A DNA stretch of 21,634 nt from the NCBI GenBank assembly GCA_045532655.1, contig JAZSGI010000131.1, positions 1 through 21,634 on the forward strand, given 5' to 3'. How positions within the stretch are numbered: the first letter of the stretch is position 1; each line of letters opens with the position of its first letter. The notes beneath the pieces are model-generated. The model saw only the letters and a list, made by a program, of their open reading frames with translations. It was not told the origin of the DNA and searched no databases. Shown here in pieces: positions 7,502-14,496 of the stretch. The position numbers and the translations under genes were made by a program. The DNA is from JAVBQJ01 sp045532655. GTDB taxonomy: Bacteria; Verrucomicrobiota; Lentisphaeria; Victivallales; Victivallaceae.

Positions 7502-9817
7502 TTATTCTCTCACGAGCCATACTCTTGAAACAAGGATTTCCGGGACAGTGGGATTGTTGACACCCTGAAAATATATCTGCTGATCAAATTCTGTATCAAT
7601 GGTTCCGATGGGTATGAGGGCATATCCCTTGTTGCTCAATTCCGATGCATCAATGTATGTCCTTGTCATCTGACCGAAGTTGGTTCCGTAAAAATAGTAA
7701 CCGCAGATGAAGGCTGTACCGGAAGCATTTGTCACCGCCTGCGGCAGACGTACTTCGGCATAGGCGGAAACTCTGAAGGGTTCATCTGTTCCCGGCAGTG
7801 TGATACGGGCGGCAAGATTATAATTGCCCATGGCAAGCCGCTTTGCCTGCTGTTGAGGTGCCAGATGATCTTTGATGACAGCTGTGCCGGAAACAATATA
7901 ATCGCAATTAAGCATGGCAAGGGAATCCTCCGGCACATACTGCAGTTCTGCCGGGATCTGTACCGGTGTCCACGGGGTGCCCAGCTGATTGTCAAGGGCG
8001 GCGAGACCCTGGGTGATATTTTTGCCGAGATGGGTGAAAAGTTCACGGCTTCCCGGAGTTTTGGCAACATTATTCAGACGTTCCTCTATTCCATTCCGCA
8101 GAGAAGCGAAGCCGGGTACGGGGGCAAGTCTGTAGAAATCACGCAACGGAGTGTTTTCCGTACGCCACAAAATCGTCCAGTCGTGGGCAGTGCGGAGGAT
8201 TTCCACACGGCTGGCAACTGCATCATCGCCTGCGGCGGCATTTGCCGCATCATCCAGCAGGGAAGAGCCGTATTCCAGAGCTTCGTAAGGACACCATTTG
8301 AGGGTATCCAATTCATAGCAGTCAAGATAAGCCCAGGGAGCGGCTGCAAGAAGATCTTCATAGAGACTCAGGTATTCTGCGATATACGGTGCCGCTTTGC
8401 CGTAGTAACCGTCAATAAACTCTTTTTTAAGGACATCAGGGTCAAGTCCGGGGTTCCAGAGGAGTTTGGCGCAGAGGTAAGCCCGCAGTTCCGGGAAGAA
8501 GCCGAAACTGCCTCCGGGAGCGGTATCTTCGCTGAAGACATCTTTAATGCCCTTTTCGGCAAACCAGCTGTAATTGGGCTGATAGCTGTTGAAATTGGGG
8601 TGAAGAAGTCCGAGATTGCTGAAGTTTGGTACATAGTGCCACAGGGAAACATTGTCCGACACCTGCGTCCAGCCCTCGACTATCCGGCGGAACGCTTCAT
8701 TTTCCGGTGCGAAAAATGGAGCCCGTGTTCCGGCTTCGATCAAACATACCCTGATACGGATATTCGGGTGGGGAATTACTGATACCGGCGGCGGCAAAGT
8801 GTACTGATAAGCCAGAGTTTCTATCTGTATGCCGGGAAATTCCTTATCAAGATCTTCTATAACTCCGTTGAGGAACCAGAGGAGCAGGTCGGTCTGACTG
8901 CCGAGTTCCGCAGCCATTGCTTCGCAATCGGGGCAGCGGCAGAAATTCTGGTTATCGTTCTGGGAAACACAATAGCTTGTGGTATGGGGTTTTTTCCACT
9001 TTATCAGGGCAGAAGCATTGTGAACAACTATTTTCCGCACCTCCGGATTGGTCAGGCACAGCTGACCGCCGCCACCGGATACACGGCGGCCGTCCACAAG
9101 GGCGTAAAGTTCAGGATTGCCGGAGGGAATTATGAAATCATCGGTAAACCAGTCCCTGTTGTTTTCGTAAAACCATTTGTCAGGTACAAGCCGTTCAAAA
9201 GAGTGTGCCCCGCCGAGGCGTTTCATATTCACGTTGCCGCCGTGACTGGCGGGGGCACTGTTGCCGTTTATTCTGGAACGGGCGGCAAATACATTGCCTG
9301 ATTGCGGCAGAAACATCGCCGCATCGCTGCTGCGGACACTTATGGGAGAGCGGTAACGGATATTCAGAGCAGGGATTTCCAGCACCTCTGCCGGAGGTAC
9401 GACCGTGCAGTCAGGTGCAAGCCAGCGGACACCGGCGGCTTCTTCCAGAAATGTGTAAACGGCATAAAGGGTTCCTCTTTCTCCGCCGCCGGCAAGGAGG
9501 ACACTGCCGTCAGGAGAGGTTTTGACAAGAATTTCCTCATCCTCAAGTTCTTCCAAAACACTTCCGGCAAAGAGTTCCACCCCGGAAGCTGCTTTACCCA
9601 GGTAAAATGCGGGAACTGCAGCTCCGGGATTTCCGGTAACGATACTGCAATCGATACCGGAGCTTTCTTTCAGGTACATTTTCAGCTCGTTTGCAGCGGT
9701 ACGTTCAGCCGGAAGGGGGTTTTCCGGCATTACGATCACATGCCCATCAGTTAAAACGGCGGCATAAACATTTACTGCCAGCGACATTGAGGCGAGAAGC
9801 GAACTGAAAACTTTCAT
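7502..9817 (-). CDS. DUF4838 domain protein, secreted (paralogue B)
   Basis: This 771-residue protein has a signal peptide (about 1-19). It has the same domain order as its neighbour: a glucuronidase-N-like domain (ENPLPAERTAANELKMYL near 32-49; GTLYAVYTFLEEAAGVRW at 115-132), then DUF4838 with QNDNQNFCRCPDC at 286-298, and a C-terminal beta domain ending VSRVWLVRE. The start at 9817 is supported by AGGAG seven bases upstream and by the signal peptide. The reading frame stays open for 85 more codons upstream, but that part overlaps the prepilin-like gene in another frame and is compositionally odd, so it was not used. It is second in the operon, 22 bases after the prepilin-like gene. The likely role is cleavage or binding of an extracellular glycan; the activity of the family is not established. 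Confidence 0.85.
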   Translation of the reverse strand: MKVFSSLLASMSLAVNVYAAVLTDGHVIVMPENPLPAERTAANELKMYLKESSGIDCSIVTGNPGAAVPAFYLGKAASGVELFAGSVLEELEDEEILVKTSPDGSVLLAGGGERGTLYAVYTFLEEAAGVRWLAPDCTVVPPAEVLEIPALNIRYRSPISVRSSDAAMFLPQSGNVFAARSRINGNSAPASHGGNVNMKRLGGAHSFERLVPDKWFYENNRDWFTDDFIIPSGNPELYALVDGRRVSGGGGQLCLTNPEVRKIVVHNASALIKWKKPHTTSYCVSQNDNQNFCRCPDCEAMAAELGSQTDLLLWFLNGVIEDLDKEFPGIQIETLAYQYTLPPPVSVIPHPNIRIRVCLIEAGTRAPFFAPENEAFRRIVEGWTQVSDNVSLWHYVPNFSNLGLLHPNFNSYQPNYSWFAEKGIKDVFSEDTAPGGSFGFFPELRAYLCAKLLWNPGLDPDVLKKEFIDGYYGKAAPYIAEYLSLYEDLLAAAPWAYLDCYELDTLKWCPYEALEYGSSLLDDAANAAAGDDAVASRVEILRTAHDWTILWRTENTPLRDFYRLAPVPGFASLRNGIEERLNNVAKTPGSRELFTHLGKNITQGLAALDNQLGTPWTPVQIPAELQYVPEDSLAMLNCDYIVSGTAVIKDHLAPQQQAKRLAMGNYNLAARITLPGTDEPFRVSAYAEVRLPQAVTNASGTAFICGYYFYGTNFGQMTRTYIDASELSNKGYALIPIGTIDTEFDQQIYFQGVNNPTVPEILVSRVWLVRE

Positions 9818-9839
9818 ACCTGAACTCCTTTCAGCGGGA

Positions 9840-10574
9840 TCAATATTCGGTGTATGCCAGGTTGCCGGCAGGATACTGACGGGTGCTGAGATACTGTCTC
9901 CAGAACTTGCTGCCCCACATGCTGTGAGGGGCGGTACCGGCATGACCGTCGATGGCAACAAAGTTGACCTTGCTGCTGTGGCGGAAGTTGATGCAGTAAT
10001 CTTTGGCGCTGCCTGCAGTACCTGCGCCGGAGGGAATGGCCATGGAGCTGAAGAAGTCGAAGCAGACGCCATTGTATTCTGCGCCGCCCATATTGGGCAT
10101 GGTATCGGCGGTGATGATAAGTTCAGGGGTCTTGCTGACGTTGGTGACTGTGGCCATGGTCACAGGGCGGAAAGCTGCATTGGTGGGGGAGTGACCCATG
10201 AGAGCCACGTTGATACCGTAGCTGGCTTTTTTGTAATATGTCCAGGTATCGACTTCGGAGGGCATCAGCTTAAGATCGGAATTTTCTGCGGTGGGGCAGA
10301 TGAAGTGGGCGGGACCGGGGAGGTACTTGTTGGTGATGAAGTTGGCGACCCAGGGGTTTGTCCATGCATCGGTAACACGCACAGGGGTCAGATAATCGTT
10401 ATTGTCATCCACATACATGATGTGGGCAAGACCGATCTGCTTGAGGTTGCTGATGCATTTGATACTCTGGGCGGCGGCACGGGCCTTGCTCAGAGCGGGC
10501 AGCAGCATGGAGGCGAGGATCGCAATAATGGCGATCACAACAAGCAATTCAATGAGCGTGAAAATCTTTTTCAT
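9840..10574 (-). CDS. Prepilin-like protein with H-X9-DG motif (A)
   Basis: This 244-residue protein has a type IV prepilin-like N-terminus. K2-K3 precede F5-T-L-I-E9, with Glu at +5 of the presumed mature chain, and a hydrophobic helix runs to about residue 24. The usual Gly at -1 is replaced by Ile4. The globular part contains GPAHFICPTAE near 87-97 and the H-X9-DG signature (H199, D209-G210), as in the DUF1559-like prepilin-processing-associated family abundant in Lentisphaerota and Planctomycetota. The start has AAGGAA six bases upstream. It is the first gene of the five-gene operon and has its own AraC-type promoter. The function of these numerous pseudopilins is not known; a surface or secretion-linked role in substrate capture is inference. 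The protein resembles the product of the next upstream gene along its full length. Confidence 0.9.
   Translation of the reverse strand: MKKIFTLIELLVVIAIIAILASMLLPALSKARAAAQSIKCISNLKQIGLAHIMYVDDNNDYLTPVRVTDAWTNPWVANFITNKYLPGPAHFICPTAENSDLKLMPSEVDTWTYYKKASYGINVALMGHSPTNAAFRPVTMATVTNVSKTPELIITADTMPNMGGAEYNGVCFDFFSSMAIPSGAGTAGSAKDYCINFRHSSKVNFVAIDGHAGTAPHSMWGSKFWRQYLSTRQYPAGNLAYTEY
10471..10529. repeat. 59-bp exact repeat inside prepilin-like gene A
   Basis: These 59 bases are identical to 11497-11555 in the second prepilin-like gene, third codon positions included. They encode the end of the N-terminal helix and the start of the linker. The codons before this block (towards the start codon) differ at several synonymous positions. 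Identity stays high, with two mismatches in the adjoining 30 bases, towards the interior of the gene. Confidence 0.95.
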
Positions 10575-10643
10575 TTTTTCTTCCTTTCTTTTAGGTTGTT
10601 AAGATTTCCAATTTGCCTGACTGTCTGTTTTTTTACCTGTCAT

Positions 10644-10695
10644 AATGTAAGGGTAATATAAAGGTAAAACCTTGATATTTTCAGATAAAAACTTT
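10644..10695 (-). promoter_or_regulatory. Candidate activator-dependent promoter of the prepilin-like/DUF4838 operon
   Basis: On the minus strand, a -10-like TACATT lies at 10649-10644. In place of a -35 hexamer there is AAGGTTTTA (10673-10665). A second box, AAAGTTTTT, lies at 10695-10687, 22 bases further upstream. The same layout, with the same box-to--10 distance of 21 bases, is found before the other prepilin-like gene. Direct repeats two helical turns apart with the proximal one over the -35 region are typical of AraC-family activator sites. The predicted start of transcription is near 10637. The promoter is inferred, not demonstrated. Confidence 0.5.
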
Positions 10696-10771
10696 AATTT
10701 TTTAATATTTTATACAGAAATTCATGATTTTTATATAAAATTTTTCATATTGCAGCAGTTGCCTGAAGGGG

Positions 10772-10816
10772 AAAAAAACGGGTGCTGTTTACACATTGGT
10801 AATTTTACAGCACCCG
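10772..10816 (-). terminator. Strong intrinsic terminator of prepilin-like gene B
   Basis: A perfect 10-bp inverted repeat (CGGGTGCTGT at 10779-10788, ACAGCACCCG at 10807-10816) encloses an 18-base loop. On the minus strand it is followed by seven T residues (10778-10772). It begins 14 bases after the stop codon of the upstream prepilin-like gene, which makes that gene a monocistronic unit. Confidence 0.9.
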
Positions 10817-10829
10817 GAATTTTTACAGA

Positions 10830-11600
10830 TCAGTAAGCGTTCTTGTTCAGAACACCAGTCTGGTTGCTCTGGCTGGGAGAAAGGAGTTCATTCCAGAATT
10901 TTGCACCCCAGGCGGAGAGATTTTCTGTTGCAGCGTGACCGTCGATGGCAACAAAGTTGATCTTGTTGCTGTGGCGGAAGTTCCAGCTGTAATTGACGTC
11001 ATTGGCACCGGCTTTCTGGGGGGCAGAGGTGGGGAGGATTTTGCCTGTCCAGAAATCACCGCCCATTCCGTTGGCTCCTGCTGCTTCACCGGAATCCATG
11101 ATGGGCGTGCTGTCAGCACTGATGATGGGACCGGAACCGGTCTGATATGCGGCAACGGCAACCCGGCGGACGGCTTTGGTGCTTGTGGCAGAGGAAAGGC
11201 TCTGGAAGTGGCCCATAAGACGGATGTTGATACCGTAACTTACACGTTTGTAGTAGGTCCACTGATCGGCAAGACTGCGGGCAGAGGGCATATCTTTAAC
11301 ATCGGAGCGTTCTGCAGTGGGGCAGATGAAGTGGGCGGGACCGGGCAGATATTTTTCATCAATAAAGCGGGCGACCCAGGTTTTGGTGCTCCAGTTATTT
11401 TCCAGCATTGAAACCAGATAATCGTCATTGTCATCTGCGTACATGTGATGGGCAAGACCCATCTGCTTGAGGTTGCTGACGCATTTGATACTCTGTGCGG
11501 CGGCACGGGCCTTGCTCAGAGCGGGCAGCAGCATGGAGGCGAGGATCGCAATAATTGCGATAACTACAAGCAGTTCTATGAGTGTAAAAATCTTCTTCAT
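10830..11600 (-). CDS. Prepilin-like protein with H-X9-DG motif (B)
   Basis: This 256-residue protein is a paralogue of the prepilin-like protein downstream. The first 50 residues are almost identical, including F5-T-L-I-E9 and the hydrophobic helix, and again Ile4 replaces the usual Gly before the cleavage point. The C-terminal part is more diverged but keeps GPAHFICPTAE, the SYGIN segment and H-X9-DG (H210, D220-G221). AGGA lies 8 bases before the start. The gene has its own promoter with two AraC-type boxes and ends at a strong intrinsic terminator, so it is expressed alone. It may therefore be made in different amounts from the operon-borne copy. It is divergent from the PocR-AraC regulator gene. 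The role is unknown beyond membership of the Lentisphaerota/Planctomycetota pseudopilin group. Confidence 0.9.
   Translation of the reverse strand: MKKIFTLIELLVVIAIIAILASMLLPALSKARAAAQSIKCVSNLKQMGLAHHMYADDNDDYLVSMLENNWSTKTWVARFIDEKYLPGPAHFICPTAERSDVKDMPSARSLADQWTYYKRVSYGINIRLMGHFQSLSSATSTKAVRRVAVAAYQTGSGPIISADSTPIMDSGEAAGANGMGGDFWTGKILPTSAPQKAGANDVNYSWNFRHSNKINFVAIDGHAATENLSAWGAKFWNELLSPSQSNQTGVLNKNAY
11497..11555. repeat. 59-bp exact repeat inside prepilin-like gene B
   Basis: This is the second copy of the identical block described at 10471-10529, in the same orientation. It is flanked on the start-codon side by synonymous differences, which suggests recent sequence exchange between the two genes. 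Confidence 0.95.
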
Positions 11601-11660
11601 TGTTATTTTCCTTTTCTTTGCTGTTAAAGAAAATTACGTTTTTATTTCATCTCTATAAAT

Positions 11661-11711
11661 ATTATAGTCCGGAATTTCGGCAAAAACCTTTGTTTTTCCT
11701 ATAAAAACCTT
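11661..11711 (-). promoter_or_regulatory. Candidate activator-dependent promoter of prepilin-like gene B
   Basis: On the minus strand, a consensus -10 TATAAT lies at 11666-11661. There is no TTGACA-like -35; instead AAGGTTTTT lies at 11690-11682. A second identical box lies at 11711-11703, exactly 21 bases upstream. This is the usual geometry of an AraC-family activator binding two direct half-sites with one over the -35 region. The predicted transcription start is near 11654, giving a leader of about 54 bases. Confidence 0.6.
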
Positions 11712-11738
11712 AAATTATTTAAGATTTGCTATTAAAAT

Positions 11739-11750
11739 CAAAGGTTTTTG
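11739..11750. promoter_or_regulatory. Third AAGGTTTTT box, inverted
   Basis: CAAAGGTTTTTG here is the exact reverse complement of CAAAAACCTTTG at 11681-11692. It lies between the prepilin-like promoter and the -35 element of the divergent AraC gene (22 bases before it). It could serve looping or autoregulation. The corresponding place upstream of the other prepilin-like gene (about 10718-10736) has only a degenerate match. Confidence 0.45.
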
Positions 11751-11771
11751 TATAAAAAATCCAATTATCCT

Positions 11772-11800
11772 TTGCAGAGCAGGGACAGAAGGTGTATATT
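11772..11800 (+). promoter_or_regulatory. Promoter of the PocR-AraC regulator gene
   Basis: TTGCAG (11772-11777), a 17-base spacer and TATATT (11795-11800) form a sigma-70-type promoter. It would give a leader of about 30 bases before the ATG at 11838. The stretch GGTGTATATTA around the -10 is identical to that of the tRNA-Ala promoter at the other end of the window. Confidence 0.6.
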
Positions 11801-11837
11801 AGGATGCTAAACAGAAACATCTTCCGGGATATAATAC

Positions 11838-12701
11838 ATGATACTCAGCGAATTGTTACAGCAGATGGCGCGTGAAATAGGCTGTTCCATAAATGTTGAA
11901 CTCACCTGTTCGCCAATGTGGACGACTGCCGCCCTGAGTCTGCCTGCGAGCCTGACTGTTCACAGTCATGATTACTGCCGGTTCATCAAGCGGCACGATG
12001 CAAATTATTCCTGTTCGCTCCACAAACACTATACTATGCGTATTGCCGCTTACGGCAGACGTTTCTACGGCAGCTGTCCTTACGGTATGTGGGAGCTGGT
12101 ACAGCCTGTGATCTGGCAGGGACGGCTGGCATGTATACTCTATTTCGGGGGCTACTGTGATCCGGAGAAACTCCCGGAACTCGGTAAATTCGGCAAATTC
12201 TACGGTGATCTGCCCCGCAGGATAACTCCGGAAAAAACGGCTGAAATCAAAAAAAGTGCTGCTTTTGCCGCAGATTTCATACGCCGGCAGCTTGATATTT
12301 CCGCCAACAGTGCCGTCTCTTCTGCCGAAAAGATCCACAACGAAGCCTATTATCTGGCAAAGATCAGGAGCTTTGTCTCCGAAAAATTTCAGGAAGATGT
12401 TTCCATCAACGATCTGGCAAAAATCTGCCGCTTGTCCCCGAATTATCTGTGCAATTTCATCAAGCGGCACACAGGCAGAACCTTCAAACAGCTTTTGACG
12501 GAACAGAGACTGGCAGAGGCCGAGGCATGTCTCAAATACCGTCACAATATGACCATTACCGATATAGCCATACATTGCGGCTACAATGACAGCAATTATT
12601 TCAGTACAGTATTCAGAAGTTATTTCTCCTGTTCACCCCGCCAGTACAGAACAGATTGGAACAACCAGACTTATATTGTCAAATCTGCTAAAAACAAGTA
12701 A
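11838..12701 (+). CDS. AraC-family transcriptional regulator with PocR sensory domain
   Basis: This 287-residue regulator has an N-terminal PocR-like ligand-binding domain (about 5-150). Recognisable parts are C47, the YSCSLHKHY segment with C59, GSCPYGMWELVQPV at 78-91 with C80, and a GRLACILYFGG strand at 95-105. The C-terminal AraC DNA-binding domain has helix-turn-helix 1 near 188-212 (SINDLAKICRLSPNYLCNFIKR) in split form and helix-turn-helix 2 near 238-262, ending in the family's SPRQYR. PocR domains sense small molecules such as short-chain diols or hydrocarbon derivatives; the ligand here is unknown. The ribosome-binding site is weak (GGGA, 8 bases upstream). It is divergent from the prepilin-like gene and is the best candidate for binding the AAAAACCTT boxes between them. 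Confidence 0.9.
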   Translation: MILSELLQQMAREIGCSINVELTCSPMWTTAALSLPASLTVHSHDYCRFIKRHDANYSCSLHKHYTMRIAAYGRRFYGSCPYGMWELVQPVIWQGRLACILYFGGYCDPEKLPELGKFGKFYGDLPRRITPEKTAEIKKSAAFAADFIRRQLDISANSAVSSAEKIHNEAYYLAKIRSFVSEKFQEDVSINDLAKICRLSPNYLCNFIKRHTGRTFKQLLTEQRLAEAEACLKYRHNMTITDIAIHCGYNDSNYFSTVFRSYFSCSPRQYRTDWNNQTYIVKSAKNK

Positions 12702-12728
12702 AGATGAGCAGGTAAACATCATTTTACT
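12690..12728 (-). terminator. Candidate terminator of the GH127-like gene
   Basis: On the minus strand, AGTAAA-AT-GATG pairs with CATC-TTTACT (10 pairs, 2-base bulge, 10-base loop) and is followed by TGTTTTT. It begins 13 bases after the GH127-like stop codon and overlaps the stop of the convergent AraC gene. The stem is AT-rich, so it is only moderately convincing. On the plus strand there is no T-run after the hairpin. Confidence 0.45.
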
Positions 12729-12741
12729 GCGGCAAAACTCT

Positions 12742-14364
12742 TTACATGGATCTGCGGAACCATACCGTCAGAGTGTTTTCCGGCGTGAAAAGTCCCCCTG
12801 CCGAGGCGTAATCACACAATTTCGTACCCCGCCATTCTGTCTGTACCACAGCTCCCGGCACGCTGCCGCGGGAGTCAGCTGCAAGTACCAGAGGGCCGCG
12901 TTTGACGGCAACGTATGAGGGATCACCGGGGGCGGTTATTTCACGCAAAGAAAAATCAAATATCAATTGGATCTTGTCGCCGCACTGCCATTGGCTTCCT
13001 GCTTCCAGATACTTACCGGCGGTAAACGGGATCTCCCTGCCGTTGACAAGGACTTTCTGCAGGAAATCCGGAGTCCGCAGACGTACTTTCCGCTTTTCCG
13101 GAGCAGCGAAAGTTATGACTGCCGATGGCTCTGCCGGATATTCACCGCTGATAACAATATTGCCGGAAGTAAGGGATTCAAAAAGATTTACAGTTATACT
13201 TCCCTCATCCTCTGTTACTGCCAGTGATGCCGCCATCGTCAATCCCTCCGGCCCCTGGGCACGGCAGCAGTCGTTGCCGCCAAAGGGAACTTTGAAACAG
13301 CCGAGGATCTGATCCTCCGGGAAAATTTTGCAGCCGCCGCCTGTAAGCGGGGTGGGATTGCCGTGCATCCAGTGGGACTTATCGGGCGCAATGGCTCCAA
13401 GTATGCCGTTATAGAGGGATTTTTCGATTTCGTCGGCAACAGTACAGTCATCGGTAAGGGCAAGTATTCCTGCACAGTAGCGGATCCAGGTGGTAATAAC
13501 ACATGTTTCTCCAAGGGCGCCGGAATCACTGCGGGTCTGGCGCAGGGCACCATCGTACCAGTATTCCCCGACACTGTCTCTGGCACCGCCGGCACCGGTA
13601 ATGAAGATCTCCCGGTCACGGACGGCTTCGTAATAGCGGAGGACTTTTTCTTTGTTTTCCGCAGAAATTCCCCCTGCCATTATCATGTCGGTAAGACCCT
13701 GAAAACAGCTGGTCATCTCATAAGCCTTGCCGTTGCCGAGAGCGGCAGGAGTGACACCGCAGAGGATACATTCAAAGATATTGCCGCAGAGAGAGCCTCC
13801 GCACTCTATTATGTAAAGCGCAAATTCCCTGTAGCGGTCGTCGCCGCTCAATTTCCACAGCTGTACAAAAGCTCCCAGTATGCTTGATGCCGCCAGACCG
13901 TCGTGCCAGCCGAATTCAGTGATTTTGCCGCCTTTGCTTTTCATGGAACTCATAAGTTCGTCCGCCATGCGGCAGCAGGAGTTGAGGATATCCGGATCAC
14001 TGTCCAGCATTTCGTAATAACGCATAAGGGCAAGGAGGACGTATTTTCTGCCCCAGATGTCCCATCCGGAAAGTTGTTTTTCTGCCGGATAAGAGGAGAT
14101 ACAGCCGTCGGCAGTCTGTGTGGAGATAATATCACGGACGCTTTTCAGGAGTATTTCGCAGAGTTCCCTGTCGCCGGTATGATATGCGGCGGTAACTGCG
14201 GAACGGATGATTTTGCCCCAGAATTCGCACCGCCATGCGCCGTCATCCTCGTTGCGCAGGCGGAATGGTTCGGTCAGAAGGGAACAGTTCATGGTTTTGA
14301 AACGGTTTTCCACAGTGGCGTCGATTGCTTTGCCCAGGGGGCCGGAAAGACGGGTTCTGTTCAT
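12742..14364 (-). CDS. Glycoside hydrolase family 127-like protein (DUF1680)
   Basis: This 540-residue protein belongs to the DUF1680/GH127-GH146 type. Known members are Zn-dependent, cysteine-nucleophile beta-L-arabinofuranosidases. The diagnostic G-E286-T-C288 and the C366-C367 pair match the Glu and three Cys that hold zinc and provide the nucleophile in the family. An (alpha/alpha)6-like helical region fills about 40-330 and a beta region follows (about 385-540, with VRLRTPDFL and YVAVKRGPLVLA). There is no signal peptide, so it probably acts on imported oligosaccharides. At 540 residues it is shorter than many family members (over 600), so a C-terminal domain may be missing or small. The start has a consensus GGAGGT six bases upstream. 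It is divergent from the cupin-AraC gene, its probable regulator. The substrate may not be arabinose. Confidence 0.85.
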   Translation of the reverse strand: MNRTRLSGPLGKAIDATVENRFKTMNCSLLTEPFRLRNEDDGAWRCEFWGKIIRSAVTAAYHTGDRELCEILLKSVRDIISTQTADGCISSYPAEKQLSGWDIWGRKYVLLALMRYYEMLDSDPDILNSCCRMADELMSSMKSKGGKITEFGWHDGLAASSILGAFVQLWKLSGDDRYREFALYIIECGGSLCGNIFECILCGVTPAALGNGKAYEMTSCFQGLTDMIMAGGISAENKEKVLRYYEAVRDREIFITGAGGARDSVGEYWYDGALRQTRSDSGALGETCVITTWIRYCAGILALTDDCTVADEIEKSLYNGILGAIAPDKSHWMHGNPTPLTGGGCKIFPEDQILGCFKVPFGGNDCCRAQGPEGLTMAASLAVTEDEGSITVNLFESLTSGNIVISGEYPAEPSAVITFAAPEKRKVRLRTPDFLQKVLVNGREIPFTAGKYLEAGSQWQCGDKIQLIFDFSLREITAPGDPSYVAVKRGPLVLAADSRGSVPGAVVQTEWRGTKLCDYASAGGLFTPENTLTVWFRRSM

Positions 14365-14434
14365 ATAATTACCTCCATAGCTGTTGTAAATTGTATACTG
14401 CCGGGATAATATAAACCGGAAATCAGCTATTTCA

Positions 14435-14464
14435 TTGTATTATTTTTATAAAAAATGGTATTTT
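14435..14464 (+). promoter_or_regulatory. Weak candidate promoter of the cupin-AraC gene
   Basis: TTGTAT (14435-14440), an 18-base spacer and TATTTT (14459-14464) give a poor sigma-70 match about 33 bases before the first ATG. The 132-base divergent region is AT-rich and also holds TATATT on the minus strand at 14413-14408 without a matching -35. No AAAAACCTT box pair like that near the prepilin-like genes was found here. Confidence 0.25.
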
Positions 14465-14496
14465 AAGGATGTAAAATTTATTTTTCAGGTTATATT

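Noticed and set aside
7853..8782. 309-codon open frame on the plus strand
   Set aside because: It is antisense to a DUF4838 gene with clear homology on the other strand; no ribosome-binding site or domain was seen.
5206..9817. Tandem DUF4838 genes as one split or frameshifted gene
   Set aside because: Each has its own signal peptide and a full domain set, so they are paralogues.
9818..10072. In-frame upstream extension of the second DUF4838 gene (85 codons)
   Set aside because: It overlaps the prepilin-like gene in another frame, is rich in Ser, Ala and Pro, and would bury the signal peptide. AGGAG and the signal peptide mark the start at 9817.
9924..10661. 245-codon Gly-rich open frame on the plus strand
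   Set aside because: It is antisense to the prepilin-like gene; a similar shadow frame appears opposite the paralogue at 10935-11411, as expected from the shared sequence.
10575..11837. CRISPR array or insertion sequence around the AT-rich repeats
   Set aside because: The repeats are short promoter boxes and a duplicated gene segment. There are no regularly spaced repeats, terminal inverted repeats or transposase.
11856..12575. 239-codon open frame on the minus strand
   Set aside because: It is antisense to the well-supported PocR-AraC gene and has no recognisable domain.
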